Origin: Streptomyces sp. MP131-18
GTDB taxonomy: Bacteria > Actinomycetota > Actinomycetes > Streptomycetales > Streptomycetaceae
Reading direction: 5' to 3'
Assembly: GCF_001984575.1 (NCBI RefSeq)
Contig: NZ_LZNS01000001.1
Span: 7,145,012-7,209,011, forward strand
Length of the DNA stretch: 64,000 nt
Below are positions 19,406-27,678 of the stretch, piece after piece. Each line of letters opens with the position of its first letter. Position 1 is the stretch's first letter. The notes under the pieces are model-generated. The model ran no database searches, was not told the origin of the DNA, and was given only the letters and a program-made list of their open reading frames with translations. The translations under genes and the position numbers were made by a program.

Positions 19406-19996
19406 ATCAGCGCCGAGCCCCGTATCAACGACCGGATTCGCGTCCCCGAGGTGCGACTCGTCGGTCCCAGCGGCGAGCAGGTCGGCATTGTGCCGCTTGC
19501 CAAGGCCCTGGAGCTTGCCCAGGAGTACGACCTGGACCTGGTCGAGGTGGCGGCGAACGCCCGCCCGCCGGTCTGCAAGCTCATGGACTACGGAAAGTTC
19601 AAGTACGAGTCGGCCATGAAGGCCCGTGAAGCGCGTAAGAACCAGGCGCACACGGTCATCAAGGAGATGAAGCTCCGGCCGAAGATCGACCCGCACGACT
19701 ATGACACCAAGAAGGGTCACGTCGTCCGGTTCCTGAAGCAGGGGGACAAGGTCAAGATCACGATCATGTTCCGCGGTCGTGAGCAGTCCCGTCCGGAGCT
19801 GGGCTACCGGCTGTTGCAGCGGCTCGCCGAGGACGTCCAGGACCTGGGCTTCGTTGAGTCCAACCCCAAGCAGGACGGCCGGAACATGATCATGGTTCTC
19901 GGTCCGCACAAGAAGAAGACCGAGGCCATGGCCGAGGCCAGGGAGGCCCAGGCCGCCCGCAAGGCCGAGCGCCAGCAGGGGAAGGCGTCCGCCTGA
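19406..19996 (+). CDS. infC: Translation initiation factor IF-3, AUC start codon
   Basis: Binds the 30S subunit, keeps it free of 50S and proof-reads the start codon. 196 residues. Seen: N-domain INDRIRVPEVRLVGPSGEQVG, linker and C-domain KLRPKIDPHDYDTKKGHVVRFLKQGDKVKITIMFRGRE. The start I choose is ATC at 19406: GAGGAGG at 19395-19401 sits four bases upstream and the product then begins SAEPRINDRI as in other Streptomyces IF-3. A GTG at 19382 is in frame but has no ribosome site. A non-AUG start is the known device by which infC represses itself (AUU in E. coli). Operon with rpmI and rplT. Confidence 0.95.
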   Translation: MSAEPRINDRIRVPEVRLVGPSGEQVGIVPLAKALELAQEYDLDLVEVAANARPPVCKLMDYGKFKYESAMKAREARKNQAHTVIKEMKLRPKIDPHDYDTKKGHVVRFLKQGDKVKITIMFRGREQSRPELGYRLLQRLAEDVQDLGFVESNPKQDGRNMIMVLGPHKKKTEAMAEAREAQAARKAERQQGKASA

Positions 19997-20049
19997 GCCG
20001 GACGCCGCCCCGCGGCACAGCACCAAGACGACGAGGAGAGTACGGCGAC

Positions 20050-20244
20050 ATGCCGAAGAACAAGACGCACACCGGTACCGGCAAGCGCTTCAAGGTCACT
20101 GGTTCCGGCAAGGTGATGCGCCAGCGCGCCGGTCGCCGTCACTACCTGGAGCACAAGCCGTCGACGCTGACCCGTCGCCTCGCCGGCACCACGGAGACGG
20201 CCCCGGCCGACGCCAAGAGGATCAAGAAGCTTCTCGGCAGGTGA
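20050..20244 (+). CDS. rpmI: 50S ribosomal protein L35
   Basis: 64-residue L35. Seen: MPKNKTHTGTGKRFKVTGSGKV, then KVMRQRAGRRHYLEHKPS, basic throughout, normal length. Start ATG 20050 follows GAGGAGAG. It lies 53 bp after infC and 109 bp before rplT in the conserved infC-rpmI-rplT order. Confidence 0.98.
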   Translation: MPKNKTHTGTGKRFKVTGSGKVMRQRAGRRHYLEHKPSTLTRRLAGTTETAPADAKRIKKLLGR

Positions 20245-20353
20245 GCCGGGCGCGCCCGCCGGTCCCCGGCGGCAGCGCCCGAGGAGAAGGCCGGACCCCA
20301 TCCGTTTCCGGGCCGCGTGACCATCCCGCGGCCCCGCTACAAGGAGTATTCAC

Positions 20354-20737
20354 GTGGCACGCGTCAAGCGGGCAGTCAACGCCCACAAGAAGCGCCGGGC
20401 GATTCTGGAGCAGGCCAGCGGCTACCGCGGCCAGCGCTCCCGCCTGTACCGCAAGGCGAAGGAGCAGGTCACCCACTCCCTCGTCTACAACTACAACGAC
20501 CGCAAGAAGCGCAAGGGCGACTTCCGGCAGCTGTGGATCCAGCGGATCAACGCCGCCGCCCGCGCCAACGGCGTCACCTACAACCGGTTCATCCAGGGCC
20601 TGAAGGCCGCGGAGATCGAGGTGGACCGCAAGATGCTCGCCGACCTCGCGGTCAATGACCCGAACGCGTTCTCCGTGCTGGTCGAGACGGCCCAGAAGGC
20701 CCTTCCCAGCGACGTCAACGCCCCCAAGGCCGCCTGA
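20354..20737 (+). CDS. rplT: 50S ribosomal protein L20
   Basis: 127-residue L20, an early 50S assembly protein. Seen: MARVKRAVNAHKKRRAILEQA, SGYRGQRSRLYRKAKEQ, and FIQGLKAAEIEVDRKMLADLA; full family length. AAGGAG lies nine bases before the ATG. In other bacteria L20 can repress this operon by binding the leader RNA. An intrinsic terminator follows at 20792. Confidence 0.98.
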   Translation: MARVKRAVNAHKKRRAILEQASGYRGQRSRLYRKAKEQVTHSLVYNYNDRKKRKGDFRQLWIQRINAAARANGVTYNRFIQGLKAAEIEVDRKMLADLAVNDPNAFSVLVETAQKALPSDVNAPKAA

Positions 20738-20791
20738 CGCGACGGACCCGCGCCCCCCGGAGGGCCGCGCGCATCCCGTCCCGGCGTGACC

Positions 20792-20827
20792 GGACCCGCA
20801 GGCCCTGCCTGCGGGTCCCTCGTTTTC
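20792..20827 (+). terminator. Terminator after rplT
   Basis: Perfect 11-bp stem GGACCCGCAGG (20792-20802) with CCTGCGGGTCC (20808-20818) and a T-rich tail (TCGTTTT). It closes the infC-rpmI-rplT operon, so the methylase downstream probably has partial read-through or its own promoter. Confidence 0.85.
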
Positions 20828-20864
20828 CCGCGTTCCCCACCGCCCCAGAAGTGAGCCGCCTGAC

Positions 20865-21719
20865 ATGGGTTCTGCCGCCGAGCCGTTCTCCCCGCGCGCC
20901 CCGCGGGTGGCCGCCGCCCGGCGGCTCGCCCGGCGCAGCCTGCGCGGCCGGGAACGCAGGTTCCTCGCCGAGGGGCCGCAGGCGGTGCGCGAGGCCGCCG
21001 CGCACCGGACCGACGGCGCGAGCACGCTGGTCGAGCTGTTCGCGACGCCCGAGGCCGCCGAGCGGCACGCCGACCTCGTCGACGCCGCGCGGGCGGCCGG
21101 CGCGCGGATACACCTGGCCACCCCCGAGGCGGTCGCGGGCATTTCGCAGACCGTGACCCCGCAGGGTCTCGTCGGCGTCTGCCGGTTCCTCGACCGCCCC
21201 CTGGCCGAGATCGTGGCGGCCCGCCCGCGGCTGGTCGCCGTGCTCGCCCACGTCCGCGACCCGGGCAACGCCGGAACGGTGCTGCGCTGCGCGGATGCCG
21301 CGGGCGCGGACGCCGTCGTCCTCACCGACGCCTCGGTCGACCTGTACAACCCGAAGGCGGTGCGCGCCTCGGTCGGCAGCCTCTTCCACCTGCCCGTGGC
21401 GGTCGGGGTGCCGGTCGAGGAGGCCGTGCGCGGACTCTCCGCCGCGGGCGTGCGGCTGCTGGCCGCCGACGGCGGCGGCGACCGCGACCTGGACGCGGAA
21501 CTGGACGCCGGCGCCATGGGCGGCCCGACCGCCTGGATCTTCGGCAACGAGGCATGGGGCCTGCCCGAGGACACCCGCGCGCTGGCCGACGCGGTGGTCC
21601 GCGTTCCCATCCACGGCCACGCCGAGAGCCTCAACCTCGCCACGGCGGCCGCCGTTTGCCTCTACGCCTCGGCACGTGCCCAGCGCGCGCCCGGCGGCTG
21701 CCGGACACCCGCGCGGTGA
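20865..21719 (+). CDS. TrmH/SpoU-family RNA 2'-O-methyltransferase
   Basis: 284-residue SAM-dependent SPOUT enzyme that methylates rRNA or tRNA riboses. Seen: an N-terminal L30e-like substrate domain (RFLAEGPQAVREAA), motif 1 DPGNAGTVLRCADAAGADAV, motif 2 AWIFGNEAWGL, motif 3 ESLNLATAAAVCLY; these form the trefoil knot. Position right after rplT is conserved in Streptomyces. The exact target nucleotide cannot be read from sequence. Confidence 0.9.
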   Translation: MGSAAEPFSPRAPRVAAARRLARRSLRGRERRFLAEGPQAVREAAAHRTDGASTLVELFATPEAAERHADLVDAARAAGARIHLATPEAVAGISQTVTPQGLVGVCRFLDRPLAEIVAARPRLVAVLAHVRDPGNAGTVLRCADAAGADAVVLTDASVDLYNPKAVRASVGSLFHLPVAVGVPVEEAVRGLSAAGVRLLAADGGGDRDLDAELDAGAMGGPTAWIFGNEAWGLPEDTRALADAVVRVPIHGHAESLNLATAAAVCLYASARAQRAPGGCRTPAR

Positions 21720-21841
21720 TTGCGCGTTCAACGGATGAGGCATGCTTCCTGCGGGCCCCAGGGCCCCTAGTAGGCTGACACCCTCTCCGAGGCCCCCGAC
21801 GGCCTGGGAGGGTACCCCCCACGGGAGAGGGGCGAACGGGG

Positions 21842-22921
21842 ATGGACACCGCATCCGGTGCCGGGCAGCTGGATCTGCGGCCCGACGATCTTCCCGACGG
21901 CCTCGTGGTCGCCAACCGGCTCGGACAGGTCATCTGCTTCAACGCCGAGGCGGCGCGGCTCACCGGGCACCGTTCCGATGAGGCCCTGGGGCGTCCCGTC
22001 GAGCGGGTGCTGCCCCTGGAGGACCCGGACGGCCGCCCGTGGTGGCGGCTGACCGATCCCTACCGCGGTCTCGCCACCCGCTCGGGACAGCCCGAGCGGA
22101 ATCTGCTGCTGCCCGGCGGCCGGGAAGTCCTGGTCACCGCCCGTTATGTCCGTGCCCGCCCCTCGGGACCGGTGCGGCGGCTCGTCGTCGCGCTGCGCGG
22201 CACCGACGCCAGGAAGCGCACCGAGCGCAGCAACGCCGAGCTGATCGCCACCGTCGCCCACGAGTTGCGATCGCCGCTCACCTCGGTGAAGGGCTTCACG
22301 GCGACGATGCTCGACAAGTGGGACCGGTTCACCGACGAGCAGAAGCGGCTGATGCTCCAGACCGTGGACGGCGACGCCGACCGCGTCACGCGCCTCATCA
22401 CGGAGCTGCTCGACGTCTCCCGGATCGACTCCGGCCGGCTGGAGATCCGCAGGCAGCCGGTCCGGCTGGACGAGGCGGTCCGTCGGCACGTGAAGACCAT
22501 GGTCAACGGCGGCTGCCCCGCGGAACGTTTTGCCCTGCGCATTCCCGAGCCGCTGCCGGGCCTGTGGGCCGATCCGGACAAGATCGACCAGGTGCTGGTC
22601 AACCTGCTGGAAAATGCGGTGCGGCACGGCGGGGGGACTGTCACCATCGAGATGGACCGTGTACCGCCCACCAGAACCCGTCAGGAAGGCATGGCCGTCA
22701 CCGTGAGCGACGAAGGACCCGGTATCCCCGAGGAGGCGATGCACCGGGTCTTCACGCGCTTCTGGCGGGGCAGCGACCGCGGCGGCACCGGCCTCGGGCT
22801 CTACATCGTCAAGGGCATCGTCGAGGCCCACGGCGGCACGGTCACCGTCGGCCGCTCCTCGGGCGGCGGCGCCCGCTTCCGATTTATTCTGCCCGCGGGC
22901 ACCCCGGCCTTCCTCGCCTGA
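21842..22921 (+). CDS. PAS-containing sensor histidine kinase, orphan
   Basis: 359-residue soluble kinase. Seen: a PAS domain (residues about 15-115, LVVANRLGQVICFNAEAARLTG), HisKA dimerisation box with His140 in ATVAHELRSPLTSVKGF, then HATPase_c with N-box LVNLLENAVRHG, G1 DEGPGIP and G2 GGTGLGLYIVKGIVEAHGG. There are no transmembrane helices, so it senses an internal signal or a partner. No response regulator is adjacent, so it is an orphan kinase. ATG 21842 follows GAACGGGG. Confidence 0.9.
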   Translation: MDTASGAGQLDLRPDDLPDGLVVANRLGQVICFNAEAARLTGHRSDEALGRPVERVLPLEDPDGRPWWRLTDPYRGLATRSGQPERNLLLPGGREVLVTARYVRARPSGPVRRLVVALRGTDARKRTERSNAELIATVAHELRSPLTSVKGFTATMLDKWDRFTDEQKRLMLQTVDGDADRVTRLITELLDVSRIDSGRLEIRRQPVRLDEAVRRHVKTMVNGGCPAERFALRIPEPLPGLWADPDKIDQVLVNLLENAVRHGGGTVTIEMDRVPPTRTRQEGMAVTVSDEGPGIPEEAMHRVFTRFWRGSDRGGTGLGLYIVKGIVEAHGGTVTVGRSSGGGARFRFILPAGTPAFLA

Positions 22922-23054
22922 TCACTCCGATCCGCACCGGCCGCTCCCGCGGGCTCCACCGCGTACGCAACGTCGCACGCGCCCCTTTAGACTCGGTCCC
23001 TGGACACCCCCGGGGGCGCGGCGGGGGCCAAGCCACACGGAAGCACGGGAAGAG

Positions 23055-24176
23055 ATGTCGGCACCCAACAAGTCGTACGACCCTGTCGAGGTCGAGGCAC
23101 TGAAACCGGACGTGATCGAGCGGGTGCGCAACGAGGCGCTCGCAGCCATCGCGGCCGCGGACAGCCTCGACGCGCTGAACGAGGTCAAGGTCGCCCACGC
23201 CGGCGACCGTTCGCCGCTCGCACTCGCCAACCGGGAGATCGGGGCCCTGCCGCCGCACGCCAAGGCGGCGGCGGGCAAGCTCGTCGGCCAGTCCAGGGGC
23301 GCGGTGAACAAGGCGCTCGCCGCCCGCCGTGAGGAGCTGGAGGCCGAGCGCGATGAGCGCGTCCTCGTCGAGGAGGCGGTGGACGTCACGCTGCCCCACG
23401 ACCGGGCCCCCGCAGGCGCCAGGCACCCCCTGACGACGCTCGCGGAGCGCATCGAGGACATCTTCGTGGCCATGGGCTACGAGGTGGCCGAGGGCCCCGA
23501 GGTCGAGGCCGAGTGGTTCAACTTCGACGCCCTCAACATCGGGCCCGACCACCCCACCCGTTCCACCCACGACACCTTCTTCGTCGAGGGCGGCAAGCCG
23601 GGCGAGGAGTCCGGACTGGTGCTGCGGACGCAGACCTCCCCGGTGCAGATCCGGTCCATGCTGGACCGTGAGCCGCCCGTCTACGTGATCTGTCCCGGCC
23701 GGGTCTTCAGGACCGACGAGCTGGACGCGACCCACACCCCCGTCTTCCACCAGGTCGAGCTGCTCGCCATCGACAAGGGCCTGACCATGGCCGACCTGAA
23801 GGGCACCCTCGACCACATGGTGCAGGCGCTGTTCGGCGAGGGCATGAGCACGCGGCTGCGGCCCGACTACTTCCCCTTCACCGAGCCGTCCGCGGAGATG
23901 GACATGGTCTGCTTCCGCTGCCGCGGCGAGTCCGTCGGCAATCCGGACCGGCCCTGCCGTACGTGCTCGAGCGAGGGCTGGATCGAGCTGGGCGGCTGCG
24001 GCGTGGTCAACCCGCGGGTGCTGGTCGCCTGCGGCATCGACCCGGAGGTCTACAGCGGGTTCGCGTTCGGCTTCGGCATCGAGCGGATGCTGATGTTCCG
24101 GCACAACGTCGCGGACATGCGGGACATGATCGAGGGGGACGTGCGGTTCACCCGCCCGTTCGGGATGGAGATCTGA
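23055..24176 (+). CDS. pheS: Phenylalanine-tRNA ligase alpha subunit
   Basis: 373-residue catalytic subunit of the alpha2beta2 class-II synthetase. Seen: N-terminal coiled coil binding tRNA-Phe, motif 1 near HPLTTLAERIEDIFVAMGYEVAEGPEVE, motif 2 VICPGRVFRTDELDATHTPVFHQVE, FTEPSAEMDM and motif 3 GFGIERMLMFRHNV. A Cys cluster (CFRC, CRTC) is usual in actinobacteria. The stop overlaps the pheT ATG by one base (TGATG). Confidence 0.97.
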   Translation: MSAPNKSYDPVEVEALKPDVIERVRNEALAAIAAADSLDALNEVKVAHAGDRSPLALANREIGALPPHAKAAAGKLVGQSRGAVNKALAARREELEAERDERVLVEEAVDVTLPHDRAPAGARHPLTTLAERIEDIFVAMGYEVAEGPEVEAEWFNFDALNIGPDHPTRSTHDTFFVEGGKPGEESGLVLRTQTSPVQIRSMLDREPPVYVICPGRVFRTDELDATHTPVFHQVELLAIDKGLTMADLKGTLDHMVQALFGEGMSTRLRPDYFPFTEPSAEMDMVCFRCRGESVGNPDRPCRTCSSEGWIELGGCGVVNPRVLVACGIDPEVYSGFAFGFGIERMLMFRHNVADMRDMIEGDVRFTRPFGMEI

Positions 24177-26701
24177 TGCGCGCCCCGCTTTCCTGGCTGC
24201 GGGAGTACGTCGACCTGCCCGCCGCCGTGACCGGCCGCGACGTGGCCGAGCGGCTGATCGCCGCCGGTCTCGAGGTCGAGACCGTGGAGCGGCTCGGCTC
24301 CGACCTCACCGGGCCGCTCGTCGTCGGCCAGGTGCTGGCCATCGAGGAGCTGACCGAGTTCAAGAAGCCCATCCGCTACTGCCGCGTGGACGTCGGCACG
24401 GCCAACGGAACGGGCGAGCCGCAGAACATCATCTGCGGCGCGCGTAACTTCCGGGAGGGCGACAAGGTCGCCGTCATCCTGCCCGGCGGCGTGCTGCCCG
24501 GCGGGTTCGAGATCACCGCCCGCAAGACGTACGGCAAGGTCTCCGAGGGCATGATCTGCTCGGTCCGCGAGCTGGGCATCGGCGACGACCACGACGGCAT
24601 CCTCGTGCTCCCGCCCGAGCACGAGCCCGGCACCGACGCGATCGAGCTGCTGGAGCTGGTCGACGAGGTGCTTGACATCTCGGTGAACCCGGACCGCGGC
24701 TACTGCCTGTCCATGCGCGGCCTGGCCCGCGAGACCGCGACCGCCTTCGGCCTGCCGCTGCGCGATCCGGCCCTGCTCGACGTGCCGGAGCCCAACGACG
24801 CCGGCTACCCCGCGCACGTCGAGGACCGGACCGCCTGTGACCGTCTCGTGGTGCGCACCGTCTCCGGGCTGCGGCCCGAGGCACACGCGCCGCTGTGGCT
24901 GCAACGCCGCCTCCAGAAGGCCGGGATGCGGCCGATCTCGCTCGCGGTCGACGTCACCAACTACGTGATGCTCGAAATGGGCCAGCCGCTGCACGCCTAC
25001 GACCGGGCCAGGCTGAGCGGGCCCATCGGGGTGCGCAGGGCGAGGGCCGGGGAGAAGCTGACGACGCTGGACGGTGCCGCCCGCGCCCTCGACCCCGAGG
25101 ACCTGGTGATCACCGACAATTCCGGTCCCGTCGGTCTGGCCGGGGTGATGGGCGGCGCCGACACGGAGATCGCCGACGCCACGGAGGAGCCGCTGGTCGG
25201 CCAGGCCGAGGGCACCACCGAGATCGTTCTGGAGATCGCCCACTTCGACCCGGTGTCCGTGGCCCGCACGGCCCGCCGCCACAAGCTGTCGAGCGAGGCG
25301 GCCCGGCGCTTCGAGCGCGGCGTCGACCCGCAGGCCGCGGCGGCGGCCGGACAGCGCGCCGTCGACCTGCTGGTCCTGCTGGCCGGTGGCACCGCGGACC
25401 CCGGCGTCACCGAGGTCGCCGCGCCCGCCGCCGCACGCGGCATCGTCATCGGCGCGGACCACCCGGACCGGGTGGCGGGCGTCGCCTACGGGCGCGAGAC
25501 CGTGGTGCGCAGACTCCAGGAGATCGGCTGCGACGTCGCCGGTACCGACGAGCTGACCGTCACCCCGCCGAGCTGGCGCCCCGACCTGACCGATCCGAAC
25601 GACTTGGCGGAAGAGGTCATCCGGCTGGAGGGGTACGAGGCGCTGCCGTCCACGCTGCCCCGCCCGCCCGCCGGGCGCGGTCTGAACGCGCGCCAGCGGC
25701 TGCACCGCCGGGTCGGCCGGGCCCTGGCGGGCGCGGGCTATGTCGAGGCGCTGAACTACCCGTTCCTCGGCCCGGGTGCGCTCGACGCCCTCGGACTGCC
25801 CGAGGGCGACGCCTGGCGCACCACCGTCCGGCTGGTCAACCCGCTCTCCGACGAGGCGCCCTCGCTGCGCACCACGCTGCTGCCGGGACTGCTGGACGCG
25901 CTGCGCCGCAACGACGGCCGCGGCAGTCACGAGCTGGCGCTGTTCGAGACCGGTCTGGTGTTCCGGCCCACGGGACACGAGGGGGCCGCCATCCGGCTGC
26001 CGGTCACCGCCCGCCCCACGGACGAGGAGATCGCGGCCCTGGACGCGGCGCTGCCGAGGCAGCCGCGGCGGGTCGCCGCCGTGCTCGCCGGTGCCCGCGA
26101 ACGGGCCGGCTGGTGGGGCGCCGGGCGCCCCGCGGACTGGGCCGACGCCATCGAGGCGGCGCGCACCGTTGCGCGGGAGGCGGGCGTGGAGCTGAGCGTG
26201 GAGAACGACCAGCACGCGCCGTGGCACCCCGGCCGGTGCGCCGCGCTGTACGCGGAGGTGGCGGGGGAGAAGACCCTCGTCGGCCATGCGGGGGAGCTGC
26301 ACCCGCGCGTCATCAAGGCGCTGGGCCTGCCCGCGCGGGCGTGCGCGATGGAGGCCGACCTCGACCTGATCGCGGAGGCCGCCTCCGGAGTGCCGACCGC
26401 GCCGCCCGTCTCGTCGTTCCCGCCCGCGACGCAGGACGTCGCGCTGGTGGTGGACGCCTCGGTGCCCGCCGCGGACGTCGAGGCCGCGCTGCGGGCCGGT
26501 GCGGGTGACCTGCTGGAGTCCCTGCGGCTGTTCGACGTGTTCACCGGTGAACAGCTGGGCGCGGGCCGCAAGTCCCTCGCCTACGCGCTCAAGTTCCGCG
26601 CCGCCGACCGCACACTGACCGCCGAGGAGGCCACCGCGGCCCGCGAGTCGGCGGTCGCCGCCGCCGTCGAGCGCACCGGCGCGGCTCAGCGCGGCGCGTA
26701 G
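24176..26701 (+). CDS. pheT: Phenylalanine-tRNA ligase beta subunit
   Basis: 841-residue beta subunit. Seen: N-terminal tRNA-binding OB domain (residues about 45-150, GPLVVGQVLAIEELTEFKKPIRYCRVDVG), B3/B4 editing domain, B5 domain with RRLQEIGCDV and PSWRPDLTDPNDLAEEVIRLEGYE, and the C-terminal anticodon-binding FDX-ACB domain (FPPATQDVALVVDASV). Full family length. Overlaps pheS by one base and ends at a convergent terminator. Confidence 0.97.
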   Translation: MRAPLSWLREYVDLPAAVTGRDVAERLIAAGLEVETVERLGSDLTGPLVVGQVLAIEELTEFKKPIRYCRVDVGTANGTGEPQNIICGARNFREGDKVAVILPGGVLPGGFEITARKTYGKVSEGMICSVRELGIGDDHDGILVLPPEHEPGTDAIELLELVDEVLDISVNPDRGYCLSMRGLARETATAFGLPLRDPALLDVPEPNDAGYPAHVEDRTACDRLVVRTVSGLRPEAHAPLWLQRRLQKAGMRPISLAVDVTNYVMLEMGQPLHAYDRARLSGPIGVRRARAGEKLTTLDGAARALDPEDLVITDNSGPVGLAGVMGGADTEIADATEEPLVGQAEGTTEIVLEIAHFDPVSVARTARRHKLSSEAARRFERGVDPQAAAAAGQRAVDLLVLLAGGTADPGVTEVAAPAAARGIVIGADHPDRVAGVAYGRETVVRRLQEIGCDVAGTDELTVTPPSWRPDLTDPNDLAEEVIRLEGYEALPSTLPRPPAGRGLNARQRLHRRVGRALAGAGYVEALNYPFLGPGALDALGLPEGDAWRTTVRLVNPLSDEAPSLRTTLLPGLLDALRRNDGRGSHELALFETGLVFRPTGHEGAAIRLPVTARPTDEEIAALDAALPRQPRRVAAVLAGARERAGWWGAGRPADWADAIEAARTVAREAGVELSVENDQHAPWHPGRCAALYAEVAGEKTLVGHAGELHPRVIKALGLPARACAMEADLDLIAEAASGVPTAPPVSSFPPATQDVALVVDASVPAADVEAALRAGAGDLLESLRLFDVFTGEQLGAGRKSLAYALKFRAADRTLTAEEATAARESAVAAAVERTGAAQRGA

Positions 26702-26713
26702 CACCGTTCCGTA

Positions 26714-26748
26714 CCGCCCCGTGTGCCGCCCCGGCGGGCACGGGGCGG
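26714..26748. terminator. Bidirectional terminator between pheT and ligD
   Basis: CCGCCCCGTG (26714-26723) pairs perfectly with CACGGGGCGG (26739-26748) across a 15-base loop, in the 57-bp gap between the convergent pheT and LigD-polymerase genes. There is no T-run; GC-rich hairpins without one are common in Streptomyces. Confidence 0.65.
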
Positions 26749-26758
26749 AGGCGGTGCC

Positions 26759-27649
26759 TCAGCCTTCCGCAGGCAGCGGTCCTGCGCGGCGCGGGTCGGC
26801 CAGGCCGCTCATCAGGTCGCCGTGCCGGCTCAGCCGGCCGGGCAGGTCGTGCAGGGTGAAGACCAGCCGGTCCGGATCGGCGCAGGACTCGATCTCGTCC
26901 CAGGTGACCGGTGCCGAGACGAACGGCGCGGCCCTGGCGCGCAGCGTGTACGGCGTCGCGGTGGTCTTGCGCGCCGCGTTCTGGCTGTGGTCGATGAACA
27001 CCCGGCCCGGCCGCAGCCGCCGCGCCATGGTGGCGATGGCGAGCCCCGGCAGCGCCGCGGCGGCCTCGGCCGCCAGGCTCTTGGCATAGGCGGAGGTGCT
27101 GGCCGAGGGCGCGGCGGGCCGCAGCGGGCACAGCAGGTGCAGGCCCTTCGAGCCCGACGTCTTCGCGTACGCGGTCAGCCCGTCGGCCGCCAGCCGCTCC
27201 CGCAGCCAGCGCGCCACCTCGCAGCATTCGACGACGGTGGCCGGGGCCCCCGGGTCCAGGTCGAACACCAGCCGGTCGGCCAGTCCCGGCTCGTCCGCGC
27301 GCCACTGCGGCGTGTGGAACTCCACCACGAGGTTCGCCGCCCACACCAGCGCGGCCAGGTCGGCCACGACCACCTGCCGCAGCGTGCCGCCCCCGGAGCG
27401 CGGCACATCCGCGCTGGTCACCCAGTCGGGCGTGCCGGGTGGCACGTTCTTGGTGAAGAACGTCTCGCCGTCCGGCCCGTCCGGGTAGCGCAGCAGGCTC
27501 AGCGGGCGGTGCACGAGGTGGGGCAGCAGCACGTTCCCGTGGACCGCGTAGTAGTGGAGCAGCTCGCCCTTGGTCGTGCCGTCCGGGTAAATGACCTTGT
27601 CCAGGTTGGACAGCGGCAGACGGCGCCCCTCCACGGTGACGACAGGCAT
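26759..27649 (-). CDS. Stand-alone LigD polymerase domain (NHEJ primase-polymerase)
   Basis: 296-residue archaeo-eukaryotic primase-type polymerase, here without the ligase or phosphoesterase domains of full LigD. It fills gaps at double-strand breaks held by Ku. Seen: KVIYPDGTTKGELLHYY, RPLSLLRYPDG, FFTKNVPPGTPDW, catalytic DLD at 130-132 (LVFDLDPG), SGSKGLHLLCPL, and FIDHSQN with the third Asp. Start ATG 27649 (MPVVTVEGRRL) fits the family; the upstream 20 residues in frame would enter the Ku gene region. Divergent from ku with 29 bp between starts. Confidence 0.92.
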   Translation of the reverse strand: MPVVTVEGRRLPLSNLDKVIYPDGTTKGELLHYYAVHGNVLLPHLVHRPLSLLRYPDGPDGETFFTKNVPPGTPDWVTSADVPRSGGGTLRQVVVADLAALVWAANLVVEFHTPQWRADEPGLADRLVFDLDPGAPATVVECCEVARWLRERLAADGLTAYAKTSGSKGLHLLCPLRPAAPSASTSAYAKSLAAEAAAALPGLAIATMARRLRPGRVFIDHSQNAARKTTATPYTLRARAAPFVSAPVTWDEIESCADPDRLVFTLHDLPGRLSRHGDLMSGLADPRRAGPLPAEG

Positions 27650-27678
27650 ACCCTGAGAGTGCACGAAAGGGGCAGATG

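Noticed and set aside
22922..23054. T-box or peptide attenuator upstream of pheS
   Set aside because: No T-box consensus, no Phe-rich leader peptide and no terminator; only a plain 133-bp upstream region is visible.
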